This document shows, piece after piece, positions 8,155 to 16,921 of a stretch of DNA of 64,000 nucleotides. Under the pieces are notes generated by a model, which was not told the origin of the DNA, did no database searches, and worked only from the letters and a program-made list of their open reading frames with translations. Positions within the stretch are counted from its first letter, which is position 1; the number at the start of each line of letters is the position of its first letter. The position numbers and the translations under genes are program-made. Source of the stretch: Bacteroidales bacterium (GTDB lineage: Bacteria; Bacteroidota; Bacteroidia; Bacteroidales; F082); assembly GCA_024400395.1 (NCBI GenBank), contig JAKSMW010000007.1, positions 1 through 64,000 on the forward strand, written 5' to 3'.

Positions 8155-8162
8155 TATTTTTG
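8155..8162 (+). promoter_or_regulatory. -7 box of second AAA ATPase gene
   Basis: TATTTTTG lies 21 bases before the ATG at 8184. A TTG 20 bases upstream falls inside the terminator hairpin of the previous gene. Confidence 0.45.
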
Positions 8163-8183
8163 CTGCTTAAAATCTGAACTAAA

Positions 8184-9308
8184 ATGGAAAAGGCGTTTAT
8201 TTACGGAGTTTCTGTCGAAGGTGACAATTTCACCGACAGGGTTAAGGAAACAAAGAGGCTCAAATTGAATTTCGAAAATGGTCTGAACACAATAATCATC
8301 TCGCCACGACGTCTTGGCAAGACCTCGCTCGTGAAAAAAGTGAAGAGTTCCATTGACAATCCAGATATTCTTGTCGTTTTTCTCGACATTTATGATTGCC
8401 GCAGCGAATATGATTTTTACAACAAACTTTCCGCAGCGGTCTTGAAGCAGACTTCAAATAAAATGACGATGTTGTTTGAAAATGCCAAAGACTTCATGGC
8501 ACGGTTAAGTCCGAAAATTTCTTTCGGGTCGGATCCTGAAACCGACTATTCCATATCACTCGGCATCACTCCGAAGACTCACAATCCCGAAGAGATATTG
8601 AATCTTCCGGAGATTATCGCAAAAAAGAAAAACGTCCATATCGTGATCTGTATCGACGAGTTTCAGCAGGTCGGAGAGTTCCCCGATACATTGACGGTTC
8701 AGAAGAGAATGCGTTCGGTTTGGCAGCATCAGCAGAATGTCTCGTATTGCCTTTTCGGAAGCAAGAAACACATGATGACCAACCTTTTTCAGGATAAAAG
8801 GATGCCGTTTTACCAGTTCGGCGAAATGATTTTCCTTGACAAAATACCAACTGAAGACTGGGTGAAATTCATCCAATCGAGGTTTGAACTTAAGGGAAAA
8901 ACGATTTCGGAAGGTTTGTGCATGAAAATTTGTGAACTGACCGAGCGGCATTCGTCGTATGTGCAACAGCTTTCGTGGAATGTGCTGGCTGAGACCGCAG
9001 GTTCGACAACTGAAAACGATTTCGATAATGCGGTTGAGACTATACTTTCGCAATGCAGTGCGTTGTTCGTGCAACAGATAGAAGGACTCACGAGTCATCA
9101 GATGAATTTCATGAGAGCTATTGCCAACGGCATTCATGATAAATTTGGAAGCAAAGACGTGATGGAATCGTACGATTTCGGTACGAAAACAAATATAAAC
9201 AGAATAAAAAATACATTGATTTTCAATGAATTGATAGAAATAGTTGACGGCGGTTTGTATTTCGCCGACCCGATTTTTGCTATTTGGTTCAAGAAAAAAT
9301 GCCTGTGA
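8184..9308 (+). CDS. Archaeal-type AAA ATPase (STAND-like)
   Basis: A 374-residue ATPase. Walker A is SPRRLGKTSL (K46, T47), a variant typical of the 'archaeal ATPase' branch of STAND NTPases. Walker B is VICIDEF (D158, E159). The C-terminal ~80 residues look like a winged helix (IKNTLIFNELIEIVDGGLYFADPIF), as expected in this family. Members are common and strain-variable in Bacteroidota; some occur in defence contexts but the function is unknown. The gene is transcribed alone, between two strong terminators. It is the second P-loop ATPase of the accessory region. It is not homologous in detail to the DUF4143 protein. Confidence 0.75.
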   Translation: MEKAFIYGVSVEGDNFTDRVKETKRLKLNFENGLNTIIISPRRLGKTSLVKKVKSSIDNPDILVVFLDIYDCRSEYDFYNKLSAAVLKQTSNKMTMLFENAKDFMARLSPKISFGSDPETDYSISLGITPKTHNPEEILNLPEIIAKKKNVHIVICIDEFQQVGEFPDTLTVQKRMRSVWQHQQNVSYCLFGSKKHMMTNLFQDKRMPFYQFGEMIFLDKIPTEDWVKFIQSRFELKGKTISEGLCMKICELTERHSSYVQQLSWNVLAETAGSTTENDFDNAVETILSQCSALFVQQIEGLTSHQMNFMRAIANGIHDKFGSKDVMESYDFGTKTNINRIKNTLIFNELIEIVDGGLYFADPIFAIWFKKKCL

Positions 9309-9346
9309 AAACCATTGTTTCCACAGGCAATATCAAAACATAAAAA

Positions 9347-9383
9347 AAGGCAAGATTAACGGAAAATCGCTAATCTTGCCTTT
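9347..9383. terminator. Bidirectional terminator between ATPase and pepD
   Basis: Arms AAGGCAAGATTA (9348-9359) and TAATCTTGCCTT (9371-9382) are flanked by A-runs on the left and T-runs on the right, so it serves both convergent genes. Confidence 0.85.
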
Positions 9384-9404
9384 GAATTTTTTCTTGTTTG
9401 AATC

Positions 9405-10868
9405 TTACTTTCTCGGTGCTTCAAGCAGTATGTCGCAGAGGAAGTCCCAGAACATCTGCACTGTGGCGATTTCGATTCTCTCGTCAGGAGAGTGGACGCC
9501 GCGGAGCGTCGGGCCGAACGAAATCATGTCCATGCCGGAGATCTTGTCGCCGACGAGACCGCATTCGAGACCGGCGTGGATTGCCAGGACTTTCGGATCT
9601 TTGTTGAAACGTTTTACATAGCATTTCTTGGCTATCTCGCAGATGACGGAATCAGGGTTCGGTGTCCAGCCTGGGTAGCCGTCGGTGTGCTCGACCTCGG
9701 CGTTGGCGAGGTTGAAGCAGGCTTCGACCATCGCTCCGACGTATTCTTTTGCCGACTCGATGGAGCTGCGCTGTGATGTCTGGATGAAGAAATAACCTTC
9801 TTTCCTCTTCACCGACGCGAGGTTTGTCGAGGTCTCCACGAAGTTCGGGATTGTCTGCGACATCTCGATGACGCCGTGAGGGCAGGTGAGGAGTCCGTTC
9901 AGAAGGTCGTACTGTGTCATCTCATCGATGACGACGTCGGCTGTCGTGTCCGACTTGCAGGTCTTCACGCTGATGTTAGGCTCTGCCACATGGTATTCGT
10001 TCTTGAAATTCTTTTCCATCTCTGCCACGAAAGCCTCAAATTGTCCGGCGTTTTCTTTCGGGATGAAGACCACGGCGTTAGCCTCGCGTGCGATGGCGTT
10101 GCGCAGGTTGCCGCCCTGAATGTCGTATATCCTGAGGTCGTAGTCGTTAGCTGCCTGCCAGAGTATTCTGGTGAGGAGTTTGTTGGCGTTGGCGAGGTTT
10201 TTGTTGATGTCGTCGCCAGAGTGACCGCCTTTGAGTCCGCTGACTTTCACGTCGTAAGGGATGTAGCCTGCCGGCACGCTCTCGAGTTTGTGGAAAATCT
10301 TGACGATGGTGTCCATGCCACCGGCGCAGCCGATGAAGATCTGACCTTCGTCTTCCGAGTCTAAGTTGAGGAGGATGCGGCCTGTGAAGTCTTTCGGGTC
10401 GAGTTTCTCGGCGCCGGTGAGACCTGTCTCTTCGTCAACGGTGAAGATGCATTCCAACGGACCGTGTTTCACTGTCGGGTCGGCGATGACAGCCAGTGCC
10501 GCCGCCACGCCGATGCCGTCGTCAGCGCCGAGGGTCGTGCCGTTGGCGTGAAGCCACTCGCCCTTCAGGACGGCCTCGATGGGGTCGTTGAGGAAGTCGT
10601 GGGCGCAGTCGCCGTTCTTCTCGCACACCATGTCCATGTGCGCCTGGAGGATGATAGTCTGGCGGTCTTCCATGCCAGATGTCGCCGGCACCGTCATGAT
10701 GATGTTGCCGCACGGTTCTTTCACGAATCTCACTTTGTGCTCAATGGCCCAGTCCTCAAGATATTTGACCATTTTCTCTTCTTTCTTCGACGGACGCGGT
10801 ACGCCCATGATGCCCTGGAACTCTTTCCAGACATTTGCAGGTTTCAATGTTGCAACAATTTCGTTCAT
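9405..10868 (-). CDS. pepD: Aminoacyl-histidine dipeptidase (M20 family)
   Basis: A 487-residue cytoplasmic metallopeptidase that hydrolyses Xaa-His dipeptides such as carnosine. The M20 zinc site is visible: LQAHMDMV (His, Asp), GTTLGADDGIG (bridging Asp) and VDEETGLTGA (catalytic Glu, then metal ligand). Length matches E. coli PepD (about 485). It lies downstream of rpe on the same strand, separated by 72 bases made of short AAAGTTTGAA-like repeats, so cotranscription is possible. It ends at the bidirectional terminator. A GC-rich antisense reading frame over the gene is a codon-bias artefact. Confidence 0.93.
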   Translation of the reverse strand: MNEIVATLKPANVWKEFQGIMGVPRPSKKEEKMVKYLEDWAIEHKVRFVKEPCGNIIMTVPATSGMEDRQTIILQAHMDMVCEKNGDCAHDFLNDPIEAVLKGEWLHANGTTLGADDGIGVAAALAVIADPTVKHGPLECIFTVDEETGLTGAEKLDPKDFTGRILLNLDSEDEGQIFIGCAGGMDTIVKIFHKLESVPAGYIPYDVKVSGLKGGHSGDDINKNLANANKLLTRILWQAANDYDLRIYDIQGGNLRNAIAREANAVVFIPKENAGQFEAFVAEMEKNFKNEYHVAEPNISVKTCKSDTTADVVIDEMTQYDLLNGLLTCPHGVIEMSQTIPNFVETSTNLASVKRKEGYFFIQTSQRSSIESAKEYVGAMVEACFNLANAEVEHTDGYPGWTPNPDSVICEIAKKCYVKRFNKDPKVLAIHAGLECGLVGDKISGMDMISFGPTLRGVHSPDERIEIATVQMFWDFLCDILLEAPRK

Positions 10869-10881
10869 GTCTTTAATTTTA

Positions 10882-10965
10882 ATAATATTTCAAACTTTAT
10901 AAACTTTCTAACTTTATGAACTTTCAAACTTTATGAACTTTCAACTCTTCAACTCTTCTATAGTT
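10882..10965. repeat. Degenerate AAAGTTT-type intergenic repeat
   Basis: The gap between rpe and pepD is built of degenerate words such as CAAACTTTATAAACTTT and GAACTTTCAAACTTTATG. The same style of spacer recurs at several minus-strand gene gaps in this window. Confidence 0.65.
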
Positions 10966-11588
10966 TTAATCGGATTATCTGATTTGAAGACGGCGTTGCC
11001 GGCCACCAGGATGTCGGCTCCGGTGTCGAAGAGTTTCTTCGCGTTGGATGTCGAGACGCCGCCATCGACCTCGATCATCGTCTCAAGACCTTGTGATTCA
11101 ATCATGTCGCGCAGCTTCTCGATTTTTGAATACGTGCGTTCGATGAATTTCTGCCCGCCGAACCCGGGGTTGACCGACATCAGCAGCACGAGGTCGAGGT
11201 CGCCGATGATGTCTTCGAGCAGCGACACGGGCGTGTGCGGGTTGAGTACGACGCCGGCTTTCACGCCGAGCGATTTCAGCTTCTGCACCGAGCGGTGGAT
11301 GTGGGTGCTCGCCTCGTAATGAAACGTGATGATGTCGGCGCCGGCTTCGTGGAACTTCTCGAAGTAGCGGTCGGGTTCGACGATCATCAGATGCACGTCG
11401 AGCGGCTTAAGGGCTTGTCTCTTAATGGCTTGCACCACTGGGATGCCGTATGAGATGTTAGGCACGAACACGCCGTCCATGATGTCGCAATGGAACCAGT
11501 CGGCCTGACTTTTATTAACCATATCGATGTCGTCAGCGAGGTGAAGGAAATCCGCCGAGAGCAGCGATGGAGCTATTAGTTTCTGCAT
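10941..11588 (-). CDS. rpe: Ribulose-phosphate 3-epimerase
   Basis: A 215-residue TIM-barrel enzyme interconverting ribulose 5-phosphate and xylulose 5-phosphate in the pentose phosphate pathway. Recognised from APSLLSADFLHL at the N-terminus, the metal-binding HCDIMDG and HLMIVEPDRY, the loop MSVNPGFGGQKF, and VDGGVS near the C-terminus. Length is normal for the family. A minus-strand TATCTTTG box lies 24 bases before the ATG. pepD follows on the same strand. Confidence 0.95.
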   Translation of the reverse strand: MQKLIAPSLLSADFLHLADDIDMVNKSQADWFHCDIMDGVFVPNISYGIPVVQAIKRQALKPLDVHLMIVEPDRYFEKFHEAGADIITFHYEASTHIHRSVQKLKSLGVKAGVVLNPHTPVSLLEDIIGDLDLVLLMSVNPGFGGQKFIERTYSKIEKLRDMIESQGLETMIEVDGGVSTSNAKKLFDTGADILVAGNAVFKSDNPIKTIEELKS

Positions 11589-11611
11589 ATCTTATTTTGT
11601 AAAACGATTTG

Positions 11612-11619
11612 CAAAGATA
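11612..11619 (-). promoter_or_regulatory. -7 box of rpe
   Basis: Minus-strand TATCTTTG, 24 bases upstream of the rpe ATG. Confidence 0.5.
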
Positions 11620-11750
11620 AGCAGTTTTTTTATATTTGCGAGGAAAAAAACATATTATTCCAAATGGTCAGTCAATTTTATTTAAAAATTTAAAGATTCA
11701 AAAATTTAAAGATTTTCGAGATGCACTGTGGAAACCAATAATTTACTCCT

Positions 11751-11790
11751 CAAAAAACAACGAAGAGACACGGTTTCCCGCATCTCTTCG
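11751..11790 (-). terminator. Terminator of rpoD
   Basis: On the minus strand CGAAGAGA pairs with TCTCTTCG (11790-11783 with 11768-11761). The inner GCGG/CCGT pairs close a GAAA tetraloop, and TTGTTTTTTG follows. Confidence 0.85.
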
Positions 11791-11814
11791 AGCAAATTTT
11801 GATTCCGTAAATGA

Positions 11815-12678
11815 TTAGCCAAGATAGCTCTTGAGGATCTTGCTTCTGCTTGTGTGCTTCAGGCGGCGGATTGCCTTCTCCTTGACTTGGCGCACGCGCT
11901 CGCGTGTGAGGTCGAATTTCTCGCCGATCTCTTCTAATGTCATCGGATGACCGCCGTTGAGTCCGAAATAGAGGCGGACGACATCCTGCTCACGCTGTGT
12001 CAGCGTGGAGATGGCGCGGTCGATTTCCTTGCGCAACGACTCGTAAAGAAGCTCCGTCTCAGGTGTCACTACCTCGTCGCTCTTCAAGACGTCGTACATG
12101 TTGTTGTCTTCGTCCTGCACGAGAGGCGCGTCCATCGAGACGTGGCGGCCTGCGTTCTTCATCGACTCCTTGACTTCGGCTTCGGTGATGTCGAGGACCT
12201 CTGCTATCTCTTCGGCGTTCGGCTCGCGTTCGAACTCCTGCTCTAACTTCGCGTATGTCTTGTTGATTTTGTTGATCGAGCCGATCTTGTTCAATGGAAG
12301 ACGGACAATGCGTGACTGTTCAGCAAGAGCCTGGAGAATGGACTGACGGATCCACCACACCGCATAAGAGATGAACTTGAAGCCTCTTGTCTCGTCAAAA
12401 CGCTGTGCCGCCTTGATGAGGCCGAGGTTGCCCTCGTTGATGAGGTCGGGGAGGCTTAATCCCTGATTTTGGTACTGTTTTGAAACGGAGACGACGAAAC
12501 GAAGGTTCGCTTTCGTAAGCTTTTCCAACGCGGCTCTGTCGCCCTGACGGATTCTCTGTGCCAATTCGACTTCCTCGTCTGCCGTGATCAATTCAACCTT
12601 ACCAATCTCCTGGAGATATTTGTCCAAAGAAGCGGTTTCCCTGTTGGTAACTTGTTTGGTAATCTTTAACTGCCTCAT
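11815..12678 (-). CDS. rpoD: Primary sigma factor (RpoD/SigA family)
   Basis: A 287-residue sigma-70 factor giving RNA polymerase promoter specificity for housekeeping genes. It has region 1.2 ([11 protein letters not shown]), region 2 with the -10 recognition helix ([17 protein letters not shown]), region 3, and region 4.2 with its helix-turn-helix ([17 protein letters not shown]). It lacks region 1.1 and the non-conserved insert, as is normal for Bacteroidota primary sigma factors, which recognise TAnnTTTG promoters. It is followed by a GNRA-loop terminator. It is separated from pnp upstream by a repeat-rich gap with a hairpin. Confidence 0.95.
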   Translation of the reverse strand: MRQLKITKQVTNRETASLDKYLQEIGKVELITADEEVELAQRIRQGDRAALEKLTKANLRFVVSVSKQYQNQGLSLPDLINEGNLGLIKAAQRFDETRGFKFISYAVWWIRQSILQALAEQSRIVRLPLNKIGSINKINKTYAKLEQEFEREPNAEEIAEVLDITEAEVKESMKNAGRHVSMDAPLVQDEDNNMYDVLKSDEVVTPETELLYESLRKEIDRAISTLTQREQDVVRLYFGLNGGHPMTLEEIGEKFDLTRERVRQVKEKAIRRLKHTSRSKILKSYLG

Positions 12679-12734
12679 ATTTAGTTAAAAAGTTTAAAAG
12701 TTTCAAAGTAGAAAGTTCTCTTTCAAAAGTCAAA

Positions 12735-12785
12735 TGTTAAAAGTTAAAAGAGGTTTTTCACTCTCTTAACTTTTAACTTTCCTCT
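12735..12785 (-). terminator. Hairpin after pnp, built from GTTAAAAG repeats
   Basis: On the minus strand the words GTTAAAAGTTAAGAG and CTCTTTTAACTTTTAAC can pair. There is no strong U-tract, so it may be a weak terminator or an RNA-stabilising stem between pnp and rpoD. Confidence 0.5.
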
Positions 12786-12793
12786 TTAAACCG

Positions 12794-15031
12794 TTATTCT
12801 TTCTTGTCGCGTCTCGGACCTTTGTGGTCGCCGCCTCTGCGTTCACCGCCTCTGCGCTCGCCATCTTTGCGTTCGCCGCGCGGTCTCTCCGGCTTCTCGA
12901 CGTAACCTTCAGGTTTCGGGAGCAATGCCTTGCGTGACAGACGGAGCTTGTTGGTCTTCGGGTCAATCTCGATGAGCTTCACCTGGATCCTGTCGCCTTC
13001 CTTCAACACGCCGTCCATCGACTCAAGACGTTTGTAGTCGATCTCCGAGATGTGAAGCAGACCGTCCTTGCCAGGGAGAATCTCCACGAATGCGCCGAAT
13101 GCCATGATTGACTTGACGACACCATCGTAAACCTCGCCTACTTCAGGCACGGCGACGATGGCTTTGACCTTCGCCTTCGCTGCTTCGAGGTCTTCCTTGT
13201 TTGTGGAGGCGATCTCGACTATGCCGCACTTATCGTCTTCCGTGATGACGATGACGGTGTTGGTTGTCTTCTGGATTTCCTGAACGACTTTTCCGCCAGG
13301 TCCTATGACAGCGCCGATGAAGTCTTTCGGTATGATGATCTTCTCGATGCGAGGCACTGACTCCTTGTAGTCGGCGCGTGGCTCCGTGATGGTCTTGGCC
13401 ATCTCGCCGAGGATGTGAAGTCTGCCTTCTCTGGCCTGTGCGAGGGCCTCGGTGAGAACCTCGTATGAAAGACCGTCAACTTTTATATCCATCTGGCATG
13501 CTGTGATGCCGTCTTTTGTTCCCGTGACCTTGAAGTCCATGTCGCCGAGGTGGTCTTCGTCACCTAAGATGTCAGACAGGACGGCGTATTTGCCGGTCTC
13601 GTTGTCGGTGATGAGTCCCATCGCGATACCTGCGACAGGCTTTCTCATCTTGACGCCGGCGTCCATGAGTGCGAGTGTGCCGCCACAGACTGATGCCATT
13701 GACGATGAGCCGTTTGACTCAAGGATGTCCGACACGACGCGGATTGTGTAAGGGTTCTCTTCGCCGTCAGGGATCATGTTCTTCAGAGCTCTCTCGGCGA
13801 GGTTGCCGTGACCGATTTCACGACGGCTGACGCCGCGGTTTGCCTTGCATTCGCCTGTGGCGAAGCTCGGGAAGTTGTAATGGAGCATGAAGTTGTTTGT
13901 GCCTTCAACGACGGCGCCGTCGATGGTCTGTTCGTCGAGCTTGGTGCCGAGTGTCACCGTCACCAAGGCCTGGGTCTCACCGCGTGTGAAGATCGCCGAG
14001 CCGTGGCATGAAGGAAGCACGTCAACTTCCGTCCAGATGGGGCGGATCTGGTTGAGCATGCGACCGTCAAGACGTTTGCGTTCGATGAGGATGGCATCAC
14101 GCACCGCCTTACGCTCGATGTCGTGGAAATAACGTTTCGCTATCGCAGCTTTCTCTGCGAGTTCCTCTTCTGTATATTTTGTGAGATAGTTGTCAAGTAT
14201 TGCCGCGAATGCGTCTTCGCGTTCATGTTTGTTGGCGTTGCCTGTCAGGGCGAAGTCATAGCACGGTTTGTAGAGCTGTGCCGTCATCTCGGCGCGCATC
14301 TCTTCGTCGTTGACTTCGTGGCAGTATTCGCGTTTCGGATTGGCTTTCTCAACTCTCGCTGCGAGGTCGAGCTGCGCCTGGCACTGGCCTTTGATGGCCT
14401 CGTGTGCCGCCTTCAAAGCACCAATCATCTGTTCTTCTGACACTTCCTTCGATTCGCCTTCGACCATGCAGATGTCCTTCATCGTGGCGCCAACCATGAG
14501 TTCGAGGTCGGCGTTCTCGAGTTGGTCTGCACGCGGGTTGATGACGTATTCGCCGTTGATCATCGCCACGCGGACTTCCGAGATAGGACCGTGGAACGGG
14601 ATGTCCGACACGCTGATGGCCGCTGATGCCGCCAATGCCGCGTAAGCGTCAGGAAGGACGTTCTTCTCGCCGGAGAGAAGCGTGATTTGAACCTGGATCT
14701 CCGCATGGAAATCGTCAGGGAATAACGGACGGATGGCGCGGTCAACGAGACGTGAGATCAGGATCTCGTAGTCCGACGGCTTGCCTTCACGTTTGAAGAA
14801 GCCTCCCGGAAACTTTCCGGTGGCTGCGTATTTCTCTTTGTAATCGACTGAAAGCGGCAGGAAGTCTGCCTCGTCTTTCACGTCTTTTGCTGCTACGACT
14901 GTCGCTAAAAGCATGGTGTTGCCACATCTGACAACAGCAGCTCCGTCGGCCTGTTTAGCCAAACGGCCAGTCTCGATGGTAATGACATCATTACCAACCT
15001 GTAAGGTCTGTTTGATTCCTTCTGGACCCAT
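12794..15031 (-). CDS. pnp: Polyribonucleotide nucleotidyltransferase
   Basis: A 745-residue 3'-5' phosphorolytic exoribonuclease of mRNA decay, normally a trimer. Order of domains: first RNase PH domain ([19 protein letters not shown]), helical linker, second RNase PH domain ([15 protein letters not shown], then [18 protein letters not shown]), KH domain with [12 protein letters not shown], and S1 domain ([20 protein letters not shown]). The tail after ~710 is strongly basic (RRGGERRGG), a usual feature in this phylum. It lies downstream of rpsO, the order found in many bacteria, with a strong hairpin between them. Confidence 0.96.
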   Translation of the reverse strand: MGPEGIKQTLQVGNDVITIETGRLAKQADGAAVVRCGNTMLLATVVAAKDVKDEADFLPLSVDYKEKYAATGKFPGGFFKREGKPSDYEILISRLVDRAIRPLFPDDFHAEIQVQITLLSGEKNVLPDAYAALAASAAISVSDIPFHGPISEVRVAMINGEYVINPRADQLENADLELMVGATMKDICMVEGESKEVSEEQMIGALKAAHEAIKGQCQAQLDLAARVEKANPKREYCHEVNDEEMRAEMTAQLYKPCYDFALTGNANKHEREDAFAAILDNYLTKYTEEELAEKAAIAKRYFHDIERKAVRDAILIERKRLDGRMLNQIRPIWTEVDVLPSCHGSAIFTRGETQALVTVTLGTKLDEQTIDGAVVEGTNNFMLHYNFPSFATGECKANRGVSRREIGHGNLAERALKNMIPDGEENPYTIRVVSDILESNGSSSMASVCGGTLALMDAGVKMRKPVAGIAMGLITDNETGKYAVLSDILGDEDHLGDMDFKVTGTKDGITACQMDIKVDGLSYEVLTEALAQAREGRLHILGEMAKTITEPRADYKESVPRIEKIIIPKDFIGAVIGPGGKVVQEIQKTTNTVIVITEDDKCGIVEIASTNKEDLEAAKAKVKAIVAVPEVGEVYDGVVKSIMAFGAFVEILPGKDGLLHISEIDYKRLESMDGVLKEGDRIQVKLIEIDPKTNKLRLSRKALLPKPEGYVEKPERPRGERKDGERRGGERRGGDHKGPRRDKKE

Positions 15032-15085
15032 AGTAATTCTTTTTTAATTATTAAAAAACCGCTTTTGGAATATAGATACAACAAT

Positions 15086-15120
15086 GCAAAAAAAGGCAAC
15101 GTTCAATTGCCTTTTTTTGC
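15086..15120. terminator. Hairpin between rpsO and pnp
   Basis: GCAAAAAAAGGCAA and TTGCCTTTTTTTGC form a perfect stem around CGTTCAA. It can work in either direction and probably ends most rpsO transcripts. Confidence 0.85.
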
Positions 15121-15143
15121 AATCGCGTTGAGTGACAACGCTG

Positions 15144-15413
15144 TTATTTTCTGATACCTAATTCCTTGATGATTGTACGATACCTCTCAATATCCTTTCT
15201 CTTCAGATAGGCGAGGAGTTTTCTTCTCTTACCCACGAGAGCGACCAATGAACGCATTGTTGCAACGTCCTTCTTGCTCTGCTTCATGTGTTCTGTCAAA
15301 TTCTTGATTCTGAATGTGAACAGTGCGATCTGTCCTTCTGCTGAACCGGTATCCTGTGCGCTTTTACCGTAAGCTGTGAAAATCTCTTGTTTCTTTTCTG
15401 CAGTTAAATACAT
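15144..15413 (-). CDS. rpsO: 30S ribosomal protein S15
   Basis: An 89-residue primary binder of 16S rRNA helices 20-22. Family motifs: GSAEGQIALFTFRI, LTEHMKQSKKD, and LVGKRRKLLAYLKRKD near the end. Length is exactly typical. A TATTTTTG box lies about 30 bases upstream on the minus strand. pnp follows downstream. Confidence 0.97.
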   Translation of the reverse strand: MYLTAEKKQEIFTAYGKSAQDTGSAEGQIALFTFRIKNLTEHMKQSKKDVATMRSLVALVGKRRKLLAYLKRKDIERYRTIIKELGIRK

Positions 15414-15442
15414 ATCTTTTATCTTTCTTTCTTTTCGGAGCG

Positions 15443-15450
15443 CAAAAATA
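15443..15450 (-). promoter_or_regulatory. -7 box of rpsO
   Basis: Minus-strand TATTTTTG, 30 bases upstream of the ATG. Confidence 0.5.
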
Positions 15451-15465
15451 ATACTTTTTATTTAA

Positions 15466-16824
15466 TCAATCGCAATTTTTTTCAGAATTATTTTCATTTA
15501 AAATAACATCTTGATTATCAATTTGTTGTGGTGAATTTTCTTCGTCTGAAAGTGTGTCGTCAGTTTCTTTTTTCCCTTTTTGGGGCGAAAAGAACAATGC
15601 AAATCTCAACATTTTCTGGAAAAACTTTGATTTTTCTACGATTGGGATCAGCAGGCAGGTGGCGATGATGCTGAAGAAAATCACAGAATACACGATGTTT
15701 TTGACCATTTCGGCGCCTGGGACGTCAATCATGGTGAGCATGGTGGCGAGGACGGCTGCGGCCAATCCCTTTGAGACAAAACATGACATGTACATCGTCT
15801 CCAGCTCCGTGTACTCGTTTCCTTTTTTGACTATTGAATACCTTACTGATAAGGTCCTGAGAATGAACAAGATGAATACGATTACCACCCCGATGAGGAT
15901 TGACTTCCAGTCGGAAAGCTGTATCGAGATTCCGATATAGATGAAAACAAAAGTCCTCAAAAGGAATGCGATTTCTGAAAAAAGCATTCTCTCGTTGTAA
16001 TTCAACGTGTTGGGTTTTTTCTTGAAGAATTTCTTGAAAATTGAATTGTAAACAGAGTCGATGTTTGCGAGCGTGATGCCGAAGGTCAGTGCGGCGATTT
16101 CACCTGAGAAACCGAGCAGCGAGTTGATTCCGTAGATGATGAAGACAAACGCCGGTGTTGTGAAAGTGGAGTTCTTCACGGTTCTGATCCGCTGCAAGGC
16201 GGTCGCCCAGAACACAGCTCCGACAAAGCCGAGTATCCCGGCAAGCGTGAACGATGAGATGACGTTTCCTGTCACCTCGCCGATGGAAAAATCATTGTTT
16301 TGTATCGCCTTGAGGAGGGCGATGGATATGATGAAACAAATGACTGTGCTGAACGATGTCTCCAAAACCATCGTGGTCTTGCAGTTGCTGCTGATTTTCA
16401 ATTGCTTGGTCAATGGGATGACTATCGCTTCGGCGGCGCCACCTAAAACGGCCCCCATGAAATAAGATGTCACCCACGGAATCCCAAGACAATAATGACC
16501 AAGAAGCCCCAATGCGGCCATTATGCTGAAATAACTCAATAACGTCAGCGATATCATGCCTTTGAATGATTCTCGTATGATATTGAGGCTCAATTCAGAA
16601 CCGCTCTCGAAAAGGATGATGACGAGGGTGATTGTCGAGAAGACGTTGCCTGTCGTGCCGAATGCATCTGGCGTGACAACTTTGAAAACAGGGCCGATGA
16701 GCACACCTATTATTAATAATAGGAGCAAATCCGGCACCCTGCGGCGGCTGAATAGTTCGGTGAATACGTGCGCCGCGAAAACCAGACCGCCTAACATTAC
16801 CACTGTCAATGCTGTTGAATCCAT
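15466..16824 (-). CDS. Cation:proton antiporter (CPA family)
   Basis: A 452-residue inner-membrane protein with about 12 hydrophobic segments up to residue ~405, then a charged cytoplasmic tail ending KNCD. The N-terminal pattern LLLLLIIGVLIGPV and the later GGAAEAIVIPLTKQL and KGLAAAVLATML are characteristic of Na+(K+)/H+ exchangers. The probable role is pH and sodium homeostasis; the ion cannot be assigned. Its gene runs toward rpsO without a clear terminator. A TATTTTTG box is 15 bases upstream of the ATG, giving a very short leader. Confidence 0.85.
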   Translation of the reverse strand: MDSTALTVVMLGGLVFAAHVFTELFSRRRVPDLLLLLIIGVLIGPVFKVVTPDAFGTTGNVFSTITLVIILFESGSELSLNIIRESFKGMISLTLLSYFSIMAALGLLGHYCLGIPWVTSYFMGAVLGGAAEAIVIPLTKQLKISSNCKTTMVLETSFSTVICFIISIALLKAIQNNDFSIGEVTGNVISSFTLAGILGFVGAVFWATALQRIRTVKNSTFTTPAFVFIIYGINSLLGFSGEIAALTFGITLANIDSVYNSIFKKFFKKKPNTLNYNERMLFSEIAFLLRTFVFIYIGISIQLSDWKSILIGVVIVFILFILRTLSVRYSIVKKGNEYTELETMYMSCFVSKGLAAAVLATMLTMIDVPGAEMVKNIVYSVIFFSIIATCLLIPIVEKSKFFQKMLRFALFFSPQKGKKETDDTLSDEENSPQQIDNQDVILNENNSEKNCD

Positions 16825-16838
16825 CGCAAATTTTTTTG

Positions 16839-16846
16839 CAAAAATA
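16839..16846 (-). promoter_or_regulatory. -7 box of antiporter gene
   Basis: Minus-strand TATTTTTG close to the start codon at 16824. Confidence 0.45.
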
Positions 16847-16921
16847 TAAAAAAATTATGTTTTGTTGTGAAAAAAATATTATTTTCGCAGCGTTATTTTA
16901 TGTATGGCTCAAAATTAAATA

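Noticed and set aside
11636..11818. 60-codon frame between rpe and rpoD
   Set aside because: AT-rich, low complexity, and it covers the rpoD terminator on the other strand.
15086..15120. Possible small RNA between rpsO and pnp
   Set aside because: The only structure is a simple terminator stem; no separate promoter box is present.
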